DNA of 64,000 nt from positions 15,072,963 to 15,136,962 of the forward strand of contig NC_057792.1 of assembly GCF_014905175.1 (NCBI RefSeq), read 5' to 3'. This DNA comes from Aphidius gifuensis (lineage: Eukaryota > Arthropoda > Insecta > Hymenoptera > Braconidae). Below are positions 20,481-32,580 of this stretch, piece by piece. A program made the position numbers and the translations under genes. Each line of letters begins with the position of its first letter. Position 1 is the stretch's first letter. Below the pieces are notes generated by a model. That model did not search any database and was not told the DNA's origin. It worked only from the letters and a program-made list of their open reading frames with translations.

Positions 20481-21261
20481 GTACAGGATATGGGACATGC
20501 GTCTGTGACGAGCCTGCCTCATTTCGGAGTACACGACATCAGCGCCACACCCAAATTAATTTTATAAAATAATTAATATATTTTTTTTTAATAATAAAAT
20601 TATCTTTAAAATAATTTAAATAAAATATTTATAATTTTTTTTTAACAATTATATTTTTATAAATTATAAATATCAGCTAATATCATTAATTAATTAAATA
20701 TTTTTATAAAAAATGGCGACTTGTAAGTCTGGGTTCATGGCTAAATCGAAACGATATTAGCGACACGTGAAAATGTTAAACTAAAATATTAAGCATTTTT
20801 TAATAAATTAATAATTAAATTATTATTTATAATTAATTATAAGAATTATATAATATTTATTATTTTTTTTTAAATGAATTTTATTCTTTTGATTATTTTA
20901 TTTAATTGAGGATTTTTTTTTGTATTTCGTTTTTTTTTTTTTTTCTTAGAAACATTGGGGGGTAAAGTGTGAAAATTTTTCTTTGATACAGCCCTGAAAA
21001 AAAAAAAAATTAAATAAACTAATTAATTATTTAATATATTTTTTTATTTTTTATTGCATGTAAAATTAATTAATATTAATAATTTTATTAATAATTTTTT
21101 ATTAAATTCAAGAAGAAAAAATAAGAAAAAAACATCATTTTGTGGCGCCACATGTACCCTAATGCTGGTTATGTTTTTTAATCTTAATAAACAAATAAAT
21201 TAACAATAATTATTTAATAAAAAAAAAAAATAGACCAAATAATTTATAAACATACAAAAAA
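20481..21261. other. Divergent intergenic region eEF1alpha / ZAD gene
   Basis: AT-rich; includes the promoters of both genes. A perfect 12-bp palindrome, TGTGGCGCCACA, sits at 21141-21152, 110 bp before the ZAD gene ATG. No other gene recognised. Confidence 0.4.
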
Positions 21262-22655
21262 ATGGCGTCAATTGTATGCTATAATTTTAATGAAATTTGT
21301 CGTTTATGTTTAAAACAAAAAAAAAATAATTCACCAATTTATGATGATAAAAAAAATTTAACACTTGTTAATAAAATAATATCAATTGCTCGAATTCAGG
21401 TAAGTTTTTAATGTTATTAATATATTAATTTTGCTATTATAATTATTAATAATATTATTATTATTATTATTTAGATTGATGAAAATGATAATTTGCCATC
21501 ATTAATTTGTCACGATTGTCTTCAGCTTGTTGATAAATTTCATGAATTTAAATTGTTAATTGAAATATCAGACAGAGAATTAAGATGTTGTTTAAAAAAT
21601 AAAATTATTGATAATAAAATTGACGTTGATAAAGATGATGAATCTACCAAAGAACAAATTGATTATACAATTATTGTGCCCACCACACAGGTAATGTTAA
21701 TTTAATTTAAAAAACAAACAAGTAAAAATGAATTTAATTTAATTTTTGTTTTATTTTAAAATAGAATTATGATGATAAATGCATTGAAACAAAAGAAGAG
21801 CTAACTGAACAAGTTGATAATGGAATAGTATTTATGAATGATAATGATGATGATATAGATGATGTAGATGATGTAGATGATGTTAATTGTGAATTATGCT
21901 CTGAACCAGTTGGCACAATAAATGACTTAAAAAATCATATAAGTGAGCATTTTTTCAAGCAAGATGATGCTAATAATAGTCGACAAAATATAAATAATAA
22001 TACTGATAATGATGATGAAAAAAATACAACACCAACTCATACAAATGACAATGATAATGATGTTGATAACAAAAATCAATGTAATTATTGTCATAAAACA
22101 ATAAAAAAAATACCATTAAAAAAACATTATGAAAAATGTAGAAAAAATACAACAAATTTAATATGCATTGAATGTGATAAAGAATTTAATAAAAAATCAG
22201 AATTAAGATATCATAAAAGTACACATTTATCAACACCATTGAATTGTATGTCATGCCAAAAAAATTTTCGTAATAAACAATCATTTAATATACATATGAA
22301 AAGACATACACTTGGTAGTCGTTTTCAATGTGATAATTGTGATAAAAGTTATTATACAAATTCAGAACTTGCAAGACATGTACAAAAACATTTAGGACAA
22401 AGAAAATATCCATGTAGTATTTGTGATATGTCTTTCTTATCAAAACCAGAATTAAATCGTCATCTTAAATATCATACTGGTCTTAAAAGATTTCAATGTA
22501 ATGTTTGTCAAAAAAATTATTATGAATCTGGACATTTAAAGGTACATCAAAGAGTACATACTGGTGAACGTCCATTTGTTTGTCAAACTTGTAATAAAGG
22601 ATTTGTAACAAGATCAAAATTAATAAGGCACGTTAAAATTCATAAAAAATTGTGA
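21262..22655 (+). CDS. ZAD-type C2H2 zinc-finger protein, 414 aa
   Basis: Insect ZAD zinc-finger transcription factor, nuclear. Exons 21262-21399, 21475-21690, 21765-22655; lengths sum to 415 codons. The N-terminal ZAD domain is split by intron 1: cysteine pair EICRLCLK near residues 12-17 and the second pair in LPSLICHDCLQLVDKFHEF. A Asp-rich linker (residues about 125-190) precedes seven to eight fingers (e.g. CIECDKEFNKKSELRYHKST, CNVCQKNYYESGHLKVHQRV), the last ones joined by TGERPF-like linkers. No orthologue can be named; this family is species-expanded. Confidence 0.9.
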
Positions 22656-23022
22656 ATAGATATTTAATATAATTTTAAAACAAATTGTCATTTATATATT
22701 TATCAATTTTTTTCTTTTACAAATGGAGTAGTGGTACTAACTGAAAAAATATTTATCTTTTTGTGCATTCAAAAATTTCTATTCACATGAATTTTGTAAT
22801 AATTGTATTTTGTTGATAAATAATTAAATAATAAAGGCAAAATTTTAATAATATAATTATTTGGTTTTAGTTAATAATTTAAATAAAGAAAAATTTAATT
22901 TCGAAATTTTATTTGAAGTTGTAGTTGGGATAGGTCAAGACAAAAAAAAAACTAGATAATTTTTCTTTAATTGAATTTATAATAGTAGATATATCATTTG
23001 AACATACAGATTAAAAAAAAAA
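22656..23022. other. Convergent 3' region, ZAD gene / mRpL41
   Basis: AT-rich 3' UTR sequence of both genes, with AATAAA-type signals at about 22831 (plus). Nothing else seen. Confidence 0.4.
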
Positions 23023-23641
23023 TTATTTATCTGATTGTGTTGTTTCAACATTTCGTTTAACAGGTTCTTCAGTAAATATATCACTTCCAACTTTAAAAGC
23101 ATTATCCTTGGCTTGTTGTGGTGTTAGTTTTTCAAATTCATTTGGCTCAATTGGTTGACCATCTTCTGTCAACTTTCCAGCTTCATAATCTTTATGAATT
23201 TTTTCAACATAAATTGCATTAAATAAATCTTTAGCTGTAAATTCAGATTGTACTACGTTTATTGATCTGTATGACACGTATGGTTTTAAAGTACAATCTT
23301 TAAGATTTGGAACAATTAATTCTGGTATCATTTCTGGAATTATTTTGAAATGTTCACCATCAACGTAGCCAACATCTCTTGTTCCTCTTTCTGAAAAATA
23401 ATATTATTGTGAAATTTTGTTTAATATACCTACAGTAATTTAATATGATTTCTTGCAATAAACAATTAATTTACTTACTGTCAATTGGAATATCAGGATG
23501 TGGTGCAATTTTTTGTCGTTCTTTAAATTCACGTGTTCCTCTTTTATTTGGTAAATCAAATTTTCGAAAATTTTTCTTACTACAACATACACTTGATGTT
23601 GATATACCACGACAAAATTTCATGCTCCATATTGATATCAT
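23023..23641 (-). CDS. mRpL41: Mitochondrial ribosomal protein L41, 176 aa
   Basis: Large-subunit mitoribosomal protein. Exons 23641-23479 and 23390-23023 (531 nt, in phase). The C-terminal exon reads RGTRDVGYVDGEHFKIIPEM followed by IPELIVPNLKDCTLKPYVSY, the hallmark of mL41, and FTAKDLFNAIY. The N-terminus MISIWSMKFCRGISTSSVCC looks like a mitochondrial presequence; an internal Met at about 23629 is an alternative start. Confidence 0.9.
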
Positions 23642-24386
23642 TTTTTTATTTTTTTACCAACTAAAAATTAACAATTTTTTATTCAAAATTCCATTGATTT
23701 ATTTCAAGTCATAGAAAAAAAACTTGAACACAAGTTTTTTCTCTTGTTTTCTTTAACAATAAATATTTTAAAATAAATCAACAATTATTTAATTTATATT
23801 TACCGGTTATTAAATTTTATTTTGCATCAGTTATCCAATTACTTGATCCAGTGATTAGTCTTACAGATCCTATTATCATTGAAACAAAAAAGTCAGTTAA
23901 ATCAACTTGACAAACATTATGACACTCTTGTATTTTTTACATATAAATAAATAATATTTTACTTACTTAATTTGTTTATATATAATATAAAAAAAGCTAA
24001 TGTTATTTAATAATTTAATAATATTTATTAGAATTTTGGAGTAGAAATATTTTTACTCTAACCTCAAATTTTATTATTATTAATTAAGGTATATTTTATA
24101 TAGTAAATCTGTTTTGATTTTTTTTCATTTCTTCTCTACGCATGACACTGAGCAATGCGCAGTAATATTTAATTAATGGTATTTAATTAAAAAAAAAAAA
24201 AAAAAAACAGCTCCAAATGTTTATTTTTTTTTTTTACTGACGTATGTTTATTTACTTCTGTGTTGTTGAATCATCATTGTTGGTCAACACTGTTGACCAA
24301 CATTGTCCAATGTTTTATAATAAAAAAAATCATCATGAATATAAAATACTTTTAAAAACATTTTAATTAATTAAATAATCATTAAA
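23642..24386. other. Divergent promoter region mRpL41 / Sin1
   Basis: Head-to-head genes 745 bp apart. Contains an imperfect repeat TTGTTGGTCAACACTGTTGACCAACATTG-like palindrome (about 24275-24305) and a GC-richer spot with TGCGCAGTAAT (24155). No gene seen. Confidence 0.45.
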
Positions 24387-26083
24387 ATGGCATTATACGA
24401 TAATAAACATTGGCTCTTATCACACATAAGAGACAGTTTTATATCAACTGATGACACTTGTAAGTTTTTCAATTAATCAAAAACAAATTACATTATATTT
24501 ATCAGTATAAATAAAATTGTACAATTTTTTATATGAAAAATAGCAATATGCGAATTAGTTATGGTTCGTGAGGATATACCAAAACACTTGAGATTATCTG
24601 GTGCCAAATGTTATCCTGGAATTGATGATGACAGTGATGAAGATTCACAATCATATGACATTCAAATGGGTATGATAAAAATAAAATAAAATAAATAGGC
24701 ATTTACTTATTTGTATTGATGCTTTTAAATTAGACAGGGACTTTGGACATCGTCATAGATCAAATACAGCTCAACGTCTTGAAAAAATGGATCAAGCACG
24801 TAAAAAATTTCAAAAAGTTAATCACATTAAATTAGATGGTATACCAGTAGCAATTTCTGATAAAGATATATCTGAATTATTTGAAAAAAAAGATTTAAAG
24901 AAAAATCATAAACCAATTATTCGACAATCATTATTATCTGAACAGCTTGAAAAATCACCACAATTACCAAAAAATCCATTTAAAGAGTATGCTAAATTTA
25001 ATGGACAAGTAAGTTTTTTTGCAAATTGATTATTTATCAATAATATTTGTCGTAAAATAAATGGTTATTAATTATTCAACAGGAACAATATGATGAGCCA
25101 GTTAGAAAATATAGAATATTCATGTGTATGCTTAATGAAAAAGAACGTTCATATCCACGACAAATGACTGTTATATCATCAGCAACAGTTAAAGAATTTA
25201 TTGGTTTAATTTGTTATAAATATGCATCAGAAAATCCAACTCATAATCTAAGTGAAGATATAGTAAAATATGGATTATTTATAACTGAAGATGATGATGG
25301 TGAAGTTGATATGGATTTTCCTTGTCTTGATCCAACTGAGCCAATATCAAAATTTGATTTTTCATCATTGTGTTTAGTTGAATTACGTCCATGTGATTTA
25401 GTAAGACATGAACCAGTTAGTAAATTAATTGTATCATCAGCTGAAGAAATTATTGAAGTTAATAAAGTTGAACAGCAAAGAATTGCCGAAGATTTAGCAC
25501 GTATGAAAGGACATACAACAGCTATGGAAGCACCATTGTATCAATTATATAGGTAATTAAATTCAACTATAGTTAAATTAAATAATTTAATTAATTTTTT
25601 GTTTTCTTTTTGAAGGGTTTATATTGTCAACAGAGTTACAGCCAATACAGAAATACATCTTGGTATATCTGGTGATAAAATTGAAATTGATCCAGTATTA
25701 CCAAGCAAAGGTGCTAGTAGACTATTAAATCGTCAACGAGCTGAGAGTCATCCAATGGATAATATTGCCACGTGTGATATTAATGATCATAAAGGAAACA
25801 AAACAACATTTACATTAATTTATTCATCAAATTCATCATTTTCTGATTCATCAAATGGTAATTATTATTTATTTTTTATTTACCTTTTTATAAATATATA
25901 TATTATTTTTTTTTTTTGCTTTTAGTTACATTTAAAAAACATGAATTTGAAGCTGAAACAACTGTTGCTGATAATATTGTTAAAAAAATTAATCATATAC
26001 TTGAATTACGTACAAGTAATGCAAGAAAAGAATATTTAGCATATCGTGAACGTAAATCAATGAGAAAAAAAAAAACAACATAA
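24387..26083 (+). CDS. Sin1: Sin1 (MAPKAP1), TORC2 subunit, 447 aa
   Basis: Essential TOR complex 2 component that recruits AKT-family substrates. Exons 24387-24459, 24544-24669, 24734-25008, 25083-25552, 25616-25857, 25926-26083; total 1344 nt, exactly in frame. N-terminus MALYDNKHWLLSHIRDSFI is the conserved Sin1 start; the CRIM region follows (NPFKEYAKFNG, YRIFMCMLNEKERSYPRQMT); a Ras-binding-like part lies in exon 4-5 and a C-terminal PH domain starts at VYIVNRVTANTEIHLGISGD. Length is close to other insect Sin1 proteins. Confidence 0.93.
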
Positions 26084-26154
26084 ATATTGTATTTAATTTA
26101 TATTAATCATTTTTCTTTTTTTTTTTTTATATAATTTTAATAATAAAAAAAAAA

Positions 26155-26749
26155 CTATATATTGTTGTCAAGTAATATAATTTTTTTAGTGTATAAATTA
26201 ATATCCCTTTTAATTTGTTCATCTAAATTTTTTTTTAAATGATTTATTGTTTCGTTTATTATTGTTTCTTTAACAGCAACATCAATCAAATTATTTATGT
26301 TACTTGATATTTTTTCATAATTTGGTTTTGATTGAATATATTTTTTTTGTTCATCAGATAATATTGATAAATCTAAATTTGTATTATTCATATGATTCCT
26401 AATTTTTTTATCAATACGTCGAAATTTCGATTTACGTTCTCGCAATGTTTTTGTCCATATTTCACGTTCATTTTTTAATTTTTGAATATATTCAATAATA
26501 TCAAATGTTTGCTCATTTGTTGTTTCGTTATTTTCATTAGATACTTCATCTATAAAATAAAAAAATTTATTAATCCAACAAATAAATAAACATTATAACC
26601 TAAAAAAAAAATAAAATAATTTTACCTTGTTGTTGAATTGGAGCTAATGAACGTCTTTGAAAAATAATTGATCGATGTTTATCAATTTTTGCCTCTGATG
26701 TATCATCTACACTATTTTCATTATTAGATAAATCTTGTTTATTTTTCAT
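26155..26749 (-). CDS. Small unknown coiled-coil protein, 172 aa
   Basis: Two exons, 26749-26626 and 26549-26155 (519 nt, in phase), convergent with Sin1: stop codons 72 bp apart. Highly charged and helical; the middle part IEYIQKLKNEREIWTKTLRE is predicted coiled coil, followed by a basic segment RERKSKFRRIDKKIR. I do not recognise it. The pattern Leu..Glu..Trp in a coiled coil recalls kinetochore subunits such as Dsn1, but this is a weak resemblance only. Confidence 0.6.
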
Positions 26750-27276
26750 ATTGAATTATTTAAATATTTTTTTTATTGATATTGTTTATTATTATGACAG
26801 TTAGTAATACCATTTTGTAATTTGTATTGTTAATGGCGCTGGTGTACATAAAAAAAAAAAAAAAACAAAAAAAAAAACAATCCAACAGGTAAATAAACAC
26901 AAGATATAAATAAATTAAAACAAAAAAAATTTATTTGAAATTGTTTCTAGTATTGTTGTTGTATTAAAAATAGTATTCTACTAAATTCCATCATACTGCT
27001 TTCATTTCTATTTAAAGAAATTCAACTGAAAAATTAATCAAAGCTAACTTTAACTAATTTACAGGTATAGAAAAAGTGATTTATCTAGCCAGCTAGACCA
27101 ACCAGTTGTGCTCCAATCGCATTTTCTTTTGGAGTCTTGGTTTCATTTATAACTGTTTATAAGATTTTATAAAATTCAATCAGACCAACTATGGAAGGGG
27201 AAAATTTTCTTGAGATATCTCTTCTTAGTCAGACTTTATTTAAGCATTTAGCTTATTTAAGCACTTTATTGAGGTT
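26750..27276. other. Divergent region, unknown gene / JMJD4
   Basis: About 525 bp of promoter-side sequence. ATGGCGCTGG near 26832 and a poly-A run are the only notable spots. No gene recognised. Confidence 0.4.
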
Positions 27277-28644
27277 ATGGAGACTATTGAAATAAATTCA
27301 ACTATTAAAAATAATGTGAGCAATAATAATAGCAATAAAAAAATAAAAAGAATTCATCCATCAACAAGTTACAATGAATTTTTTACCAATTATCTTCAAC
27401 CAAATCAACCATGTGTTATCCAATCTGGTATCACAAATAATTGGCCATGTGGTACTCATTGGAATCAAAACAAAGCGCCAAATTTAAATTATTTACAACA
27501 AATTTATGGTAATAACAATAATAATTTATATAAATAATTATATACTAACAAATGCTTATTAATTCAACAGGTCAATCAGATGTACCAGTTGCAAATTGTC
27601 ACGTTAAATACTTTAACGCACATGAAAAAACAACAATGAAAATGCACGACTACATCAACTACTGGATAAATTATATAAACAACAGTTATAATAATAACTC
27701 ACCATTATTATATTTAAAAGATTGGCACTGTTTAAAAGACACAAATAAAGCAATCTACAATGTACCAAAATTTTTTGCATCAGATTGGCTCAATGAATAT
27801 TATTTAGCTCATCCAGAACTCAATGATGATTATATGTTTGTCTACATGGGACCAAAAGGATCATGGTAATTATACTACATCACAAACAAAAATTACAATT
27901 ATTTATTTAATTTTTTTTTCATTTAGGACATCTTTTCATGTTGATGTTTTTAAATCATACAGTTGGTCTGCTAATATTGTTGGTAAAAAAAGGTGGCTAT
28001 TATTAAAACCAGGCTGTGAAAAATTATATTACGATTCATATGGTAATTTACCTCATGACATTGAAACTTTAATCAACAATAATACTGATGATAATAACAA
28101 TAATAATAATAGTGGAGATGATGATAATGATATATTGGAAATAATTCAAGAACCTGGTGAAATTGTATTTGTACCATCTGGCTATTATCATCAAGTAACA
28201 AATATTGAAGATACAATATCAATAAATCATAATTTTATAAATTCATGTAACATATGGAATATATGGATTGAATTAAAATTATCATTAAATGATGTTATGA
28301 ACGAAATTAAGGATTGTTATGATATGGATAATTGGAATGATCAATGTCAATTATTATTAAAAGCATCAAATGGAATTAATTATATTGAATTTTATAAATT
28401 TTTATATTTTATATTAACAAAACGTATTGATTCGTTGAATAATAATAAGCAATGTTGTTCATTTGATAAATTTACACTCGGTTATAATCATTGTATTTTT
28501 GATATTAAAAGTGCTAAATATGTACTTGATAATTTTATTGAAGATGTTAATGATAAAAATATTTTTGATATTGTTATAGTTGATAATAATGTTGATGAAT
28601 TAATTGAAAAAATTAATGATATATTATTAATTGTTGATATTTAA
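27277..28644 (+). CDS. JMJD4: JMJD4-like 2-oxoglutarate oxygenase, 414 aa
   Basis: JmjC-domain Fe(II)/2-oxoglutarate hydroxylase; in vertebrates JMJD4 hydroxylates a lysine of release factor eRF1. Exons 27277-27508, 27571-27865, 27927-28644 (1245 nt in phase). Family blocks: YLKDWHCLK, MGPKGSWTSFHVDVFKSYSW with the metal ligands His and Asp of HxD, KKRWLLLKPG, EPGEIVFVPSGYYHQVTN, and ISINHNFINSCN with the distal His. An Asn/Asp-rich insert (NNNTDDNNNNNNSGDDD) sits before the second half of the barrel. Confidence 0.92.
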
Positions 28645-29114
28645 TAAATATACTTTTTACAACAATTGAAAATTAATTTTTTATTATATAAAAAAATAAC
28701 AAGGCATTGTTTACAATGAACTTTTTAAATCGTTCATTGTTTTTCGTATTTTTTTTTTGGATTCAAGGTAGTTGTTGCATCTCTCCCTCTCTCTGCCAAA
28801 CTGTACTAAACTTTCACAGATATATTTTTATCATTGTGTGTACTTTAACTGAATTTAGCTCCTTTAAAGTTAAAAAAATAATTCATTGATATACATGTAT
28901 GTAATTTATATACCTGCTGATAAGTGAAAAAAAAAAAAACAAAAAAAATAGTATTAAATTTTAAACTATTACTATATTTGGTTTGAAGTTTTATTTTGCT
29001 TTGACGTGAAACTGATAGTCTACAGAGTGGTAGAGTTAATTGACTACTTGCCCATTGACATTGAAAATAATAATTTTTTTTTAATTATATTTATAAATTA
29101 TTATTATATTTAAA
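28645..29114. other. Intergenic region JMJD4 / SH3BGR
   Basis: 3' UTR of JMJD4 and promoter of the next gene. A short pyrimidine run TCTCCCTCTCTCTGCC lies at 28780-28795. Nothing else supported. Confidence 0.4.
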
Positions 29115-29912
29115 ATGGTCGTCAAGGTTTATATATCGGGTATCAGCGGTAACAAAGAAGTAAGTTAATTATTGCTAAATGTATTATTAAATTAAATTAA
29201 TTTATTGATTTTATTTAAGGTCAAAAAAAGACAGCAAAGAGTACTTATGATACTTGATAGTAAAAATGTACAATATGAGGTTATTGATATAACTGAACCA
29301 GGTAAAGAAGATGATAAAGAATTTATGCAAACAAATAGTAAAACTAGAGATAGCAAGTATCCTTTACCACCTCAAATATTTAATGAAGATAATTATTGTG
29401 GGGTAATGACATTTATATTATTTATTTATTTATTATATTTTAATATTTATTTAATTGATGATTAATTAATTTAATAGGACTATGAGAGTTTTGATTTAGC
29501 TAATGAAATTGATGAACTTGATATATTTTTAAAAACAAATGAACTTGATAGTCAAGATGATAAATCAATTGATGACAGTAGTTCAAAAAATAAACAAAAT
29601 GGAAACTCATCAAGTCGAGAGGTATGTTTATTTTTTAAAATTAATTAATCAACTACTATTATTAATTTTAAATTTGTTATTTAGATGTCAACAGATAAAG
29701 ATTTATCAGAAAATGAGAAAGAAATTAAAGATACAACAGAAGTTGATGATGACATTGTTGATGATAATGGAATAGTAGATGAGGATGATGATGCTGATGA
29801 TGCTGATGTTGATGCTGATGATGATGATGATGTTGATAAAACTGTTAAAAAGGTCGAAGAGATTAATCAAAATAATTCAGAGAAAGATGAACAACAAGAA
29901 CAAGAAGAATGA
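29115..29912 (+). CDS. SH3BGR: SH3 domain-binding glutamic acid-rich protein, 199 aa
   Basis: Small thioredoxin-fold protein with an acidic tail. Exons 29115-29159, 29220-29402, 29478-29621, 29685-29912 (600 nt in phase). N-terminus VVKVYISGISGNKEVKKRQQ is the family start; YPLPPQIFNEDNYCGDYESF contains the proline-rich SH3-binding PLPPQIF; QR..MILDSKNVQYEVIDI fits the thioredoxin-like fold. The C-terminal exon is a long Asp/Glu run, as the name implies. Function is probably scaffolding; no catalytic cysteines seen. Confidence 0.9.
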
Positions 29913-31161
29913 ATTATTTATTTAAAATAGTTTTTTTTTTTTTTTTTTTTTCATATATTTATAAATAATATTATATGTGAATTTATTAAATAGATCACAA
30001 CGTTGAAATGATCATTTGAAATTATTTTATACAACTAAGTTCAATACAACTCAAAAATAAAATTATTCATTTTTTTTTTTTTTTTTAATAATAAGTTTGC
30101 TCATTTAAAAAAAAAAAAAAATAGAAAGTGGCCTAGTTATTGTCAACTTTCTTTAATTTTTAATGCTTAATGAAAATAAATTTGAATTAAAACTTGGAAT
30201 TGAAACAAAAAAAAAAACTACATATAATATCTATTATAAAAAGAAAAAAATATTTACAAGCTTTCTCTCCAAGTTTTTATGATTAATAAATTGTTTAATA
30301 TTTTTTTTTTTTTTTTGTTATAATATATAAAAAAAAAAATAATGATAATTACGTAAAATAAAACATTAACAACATTAATTTTTGTCTATATATTTTCATT
30401 GTTTTTGACACCACGAACATCCTATAAATAAATGAAAAAGAAAATTGTTTTAATATTGATATTATAAATTTTATAAAAAACTTTTCATGCAGGTAATTTG
30501 TGTAATTTTTTAAAAAATAATTGGTCTTGAAAATTAGTCAAATATAATTTTTATTGAACATTTATTTCTTATCAAATTAAGTTTTTTTTTTTTTGTATGT
30601 AATTTAAATTAATTATTATGCAATTAGTTATTCAAAAAATACAAACATTTTTTTAAAAGAAAGAAAGTAAAAAAAACAACTTTCTTTGTCAGGTAAATAT
30701 TTGGTACATTAAATTTATAATATTATGCTAATTATTATTTTGTTTTTTTTCAAAAAAATATTTAGTTTGTTTTTAATTAAATTAAGCACATGATGATAAA
30801 CTCTAGCTAATGATTCGTTTAATCGTAAAATGGCATGACAATTATTTATATTTAACAAATATTTCTCTTTTCGTGTTAAATTAATTTAATAAAATATTTT
30901 TGTGACTATAAAAACATTTAAAGTCAATGTAAAAATTGTGTGCGTTGTTGAAAACATGATTTTATTATGAAAAAAATGATCAATAAAATCCAAACACAAC
31001 AAAAAAAAAAAATACTAATACTATGCTTTTAATTCAAAAAAAAAAAATAATAAACAATGATTTCGAATTTCTTTACGTCAAGTTTCTATCAATATGTTGA
31101 TTAACAAAAAAAAAAAAAAAAAATCTAATTTTACAATTTGAACTAAATATTAAAATAAAAA
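29913..31161. other. Gene-poor AT-rich region
   Basis: About 1.25 kb of poly-A/poly-T rich sequence between SH3BGR and UPRT, likely 3' UTRs of both convergent genes. I see no coding frame, RNA gene or repeat family. Confidence 0.4.
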
Positions 31162-32287
31162 TTAGTCCGTACCAAAATATTTTTGGCCAAAATGATTTGG
31201 TGCGACTTTGTGTATTTCTGATGTTAAAAATTTCATCTAAAAAAAAAAATACAAAAAATTAAATAACAAATTGATAATGCATTGTTAATTTGATGACGTT
31301 AAAATATACAAACTTTTGGAAATGCAGTGACTAGAGTTTTGGCAGCTGGTGGTGTACAAAATAAATTTGACAGTATAATATTTTCTTCAAGAACATGATG
31401 TTCTTTTAACACAGCAATAGCTTTTATCACAGTATTTCCTGTACCTAGAAAATTATCATATAAATAAAATGGATAATAATAAATATTAATTTTTAATTAC
31501 TTACTCATTATTGGATACATTAGTAAAACTTTACGATCTGCAATGTCATCTGGAAATTTTGCATACACAACTTTGGCTTCATGTGTATCAGCATCACTTT
31601 CAACAAGTATTTTTCCAATTCTAATACTTCGACAACAGTCTCTCAATCCCTTTGATGAATAATTAACATATTTAATTAACAAAAAATATAATTTTATTAT
31701 TAAAAATATAAATTACCTGTTCCATAGCTTCACCACTTCTAACAATTGAAACTCCACAATTACCTTTCTGATATTTAAGGCCATTATATTTTTCACCAGT
31801 TGGTGTTGTTACAACAAATTTTGTAAATGGTAATTGATTAAGACTCTCTTCAATTACAAGCCGAATCTGTTGAATAAAAACATCTCACTATTATTTGACA
31901 ACAAATAAATTGTGTACATATTTTTTTAATAAAAAAAAAAAAACACTTTACCAAACGATCAGCATAAAATTTAAAGTCACTCCTTGTTGTGTTTCTAAAG
32001 ATAACAAAATAAAAAAAAAAAAAAAAGTTGATTTATTTTTTAGCTATACAAGTGACTAATTAAAATTTTTTTTTTTTTTAATTTATTAATTATTAATTAA
32101 ATAAATAATGACATAATAAAGCATGGTAAATTTGTAAATTAACTCACTTGTCACGTAAAATTGTTTGTAATTCTTTAACTTGATCATTTGTTGGTAGAAT
32201 TTTTAAATTTTTTCCATACTCATCTATATCATTTTTTTCATATGATTGTTTTTTGTTAATAATTGTTGATGTGTCGTTGGTGCCCAT
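31162..32287 (-). CDS. UPRT: Uracil phosphoribosyltransferase homolog, 227 aa
   Basis: Member of the uracil phosphoribosyltransferase family (pyrimidine salvage; activity of the metazoan homologs is uncertain). Exons 32287-32148, 31994-31952, 31866-31717, 31649-31505, 31444-31314, 31236-31162; 684 nt in phase. Blocks seen: LRDKNTTRSDFKFYADRLIR, GVSIVRSGEAMEQGLRDCCR, VVYAKFPDDIADRKVLLMYP, then IMSTGNTVIKAI, which is the PRPP-binding loop (family form ...MLATGGS; here STGNT), and HKVAPNHFGQKYFGTD at the end. Human-type UPRT lacks some catalytic residues too. Confidence 0.9.
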
Positions 32288-32580
32288 ATTGTTGTATAAA
32301 AATTATTAAAAGTACAATTTACAAAAACTGAATGTATGTATTTATGGAACGGCATGAAAAATAAGATTGATAATGCGCATGCACCAGAAAATTAAGGAGG
32401 GTATTCACTATACAAAAAAATTTTTGCGCGAAAGGGTTAAATAAAGGATAATTTACACTAGTAATGCAACCAGTCATATGATTGGATAATGGATATGTCA
32501 TATGATTAACTATTTGTAAACAACTTTTGACTTTTGTTGACTAACAAACAACATGTGTTTTAAAAAATAAACATTTAATT
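32288..32580. promoter_or_regulatory. Bidirectional promoter UPRT / DNA-PKcs
   Basis: 293 bp between the two divergent ATGs. TGCGCATGCA at 32374-32383 matches the palindromic NRF-1 (erect wing) site. A tandem-like GTCATATGATT occurs at about 32473 and 32496. Confidence 0.5.

Noticed and set aside
26155..26749. Naming the small coiled-coil gene as kinetochore Dsn1
   Set aside because: Only a vague coiled-coil pattern supports it; left as unknown.
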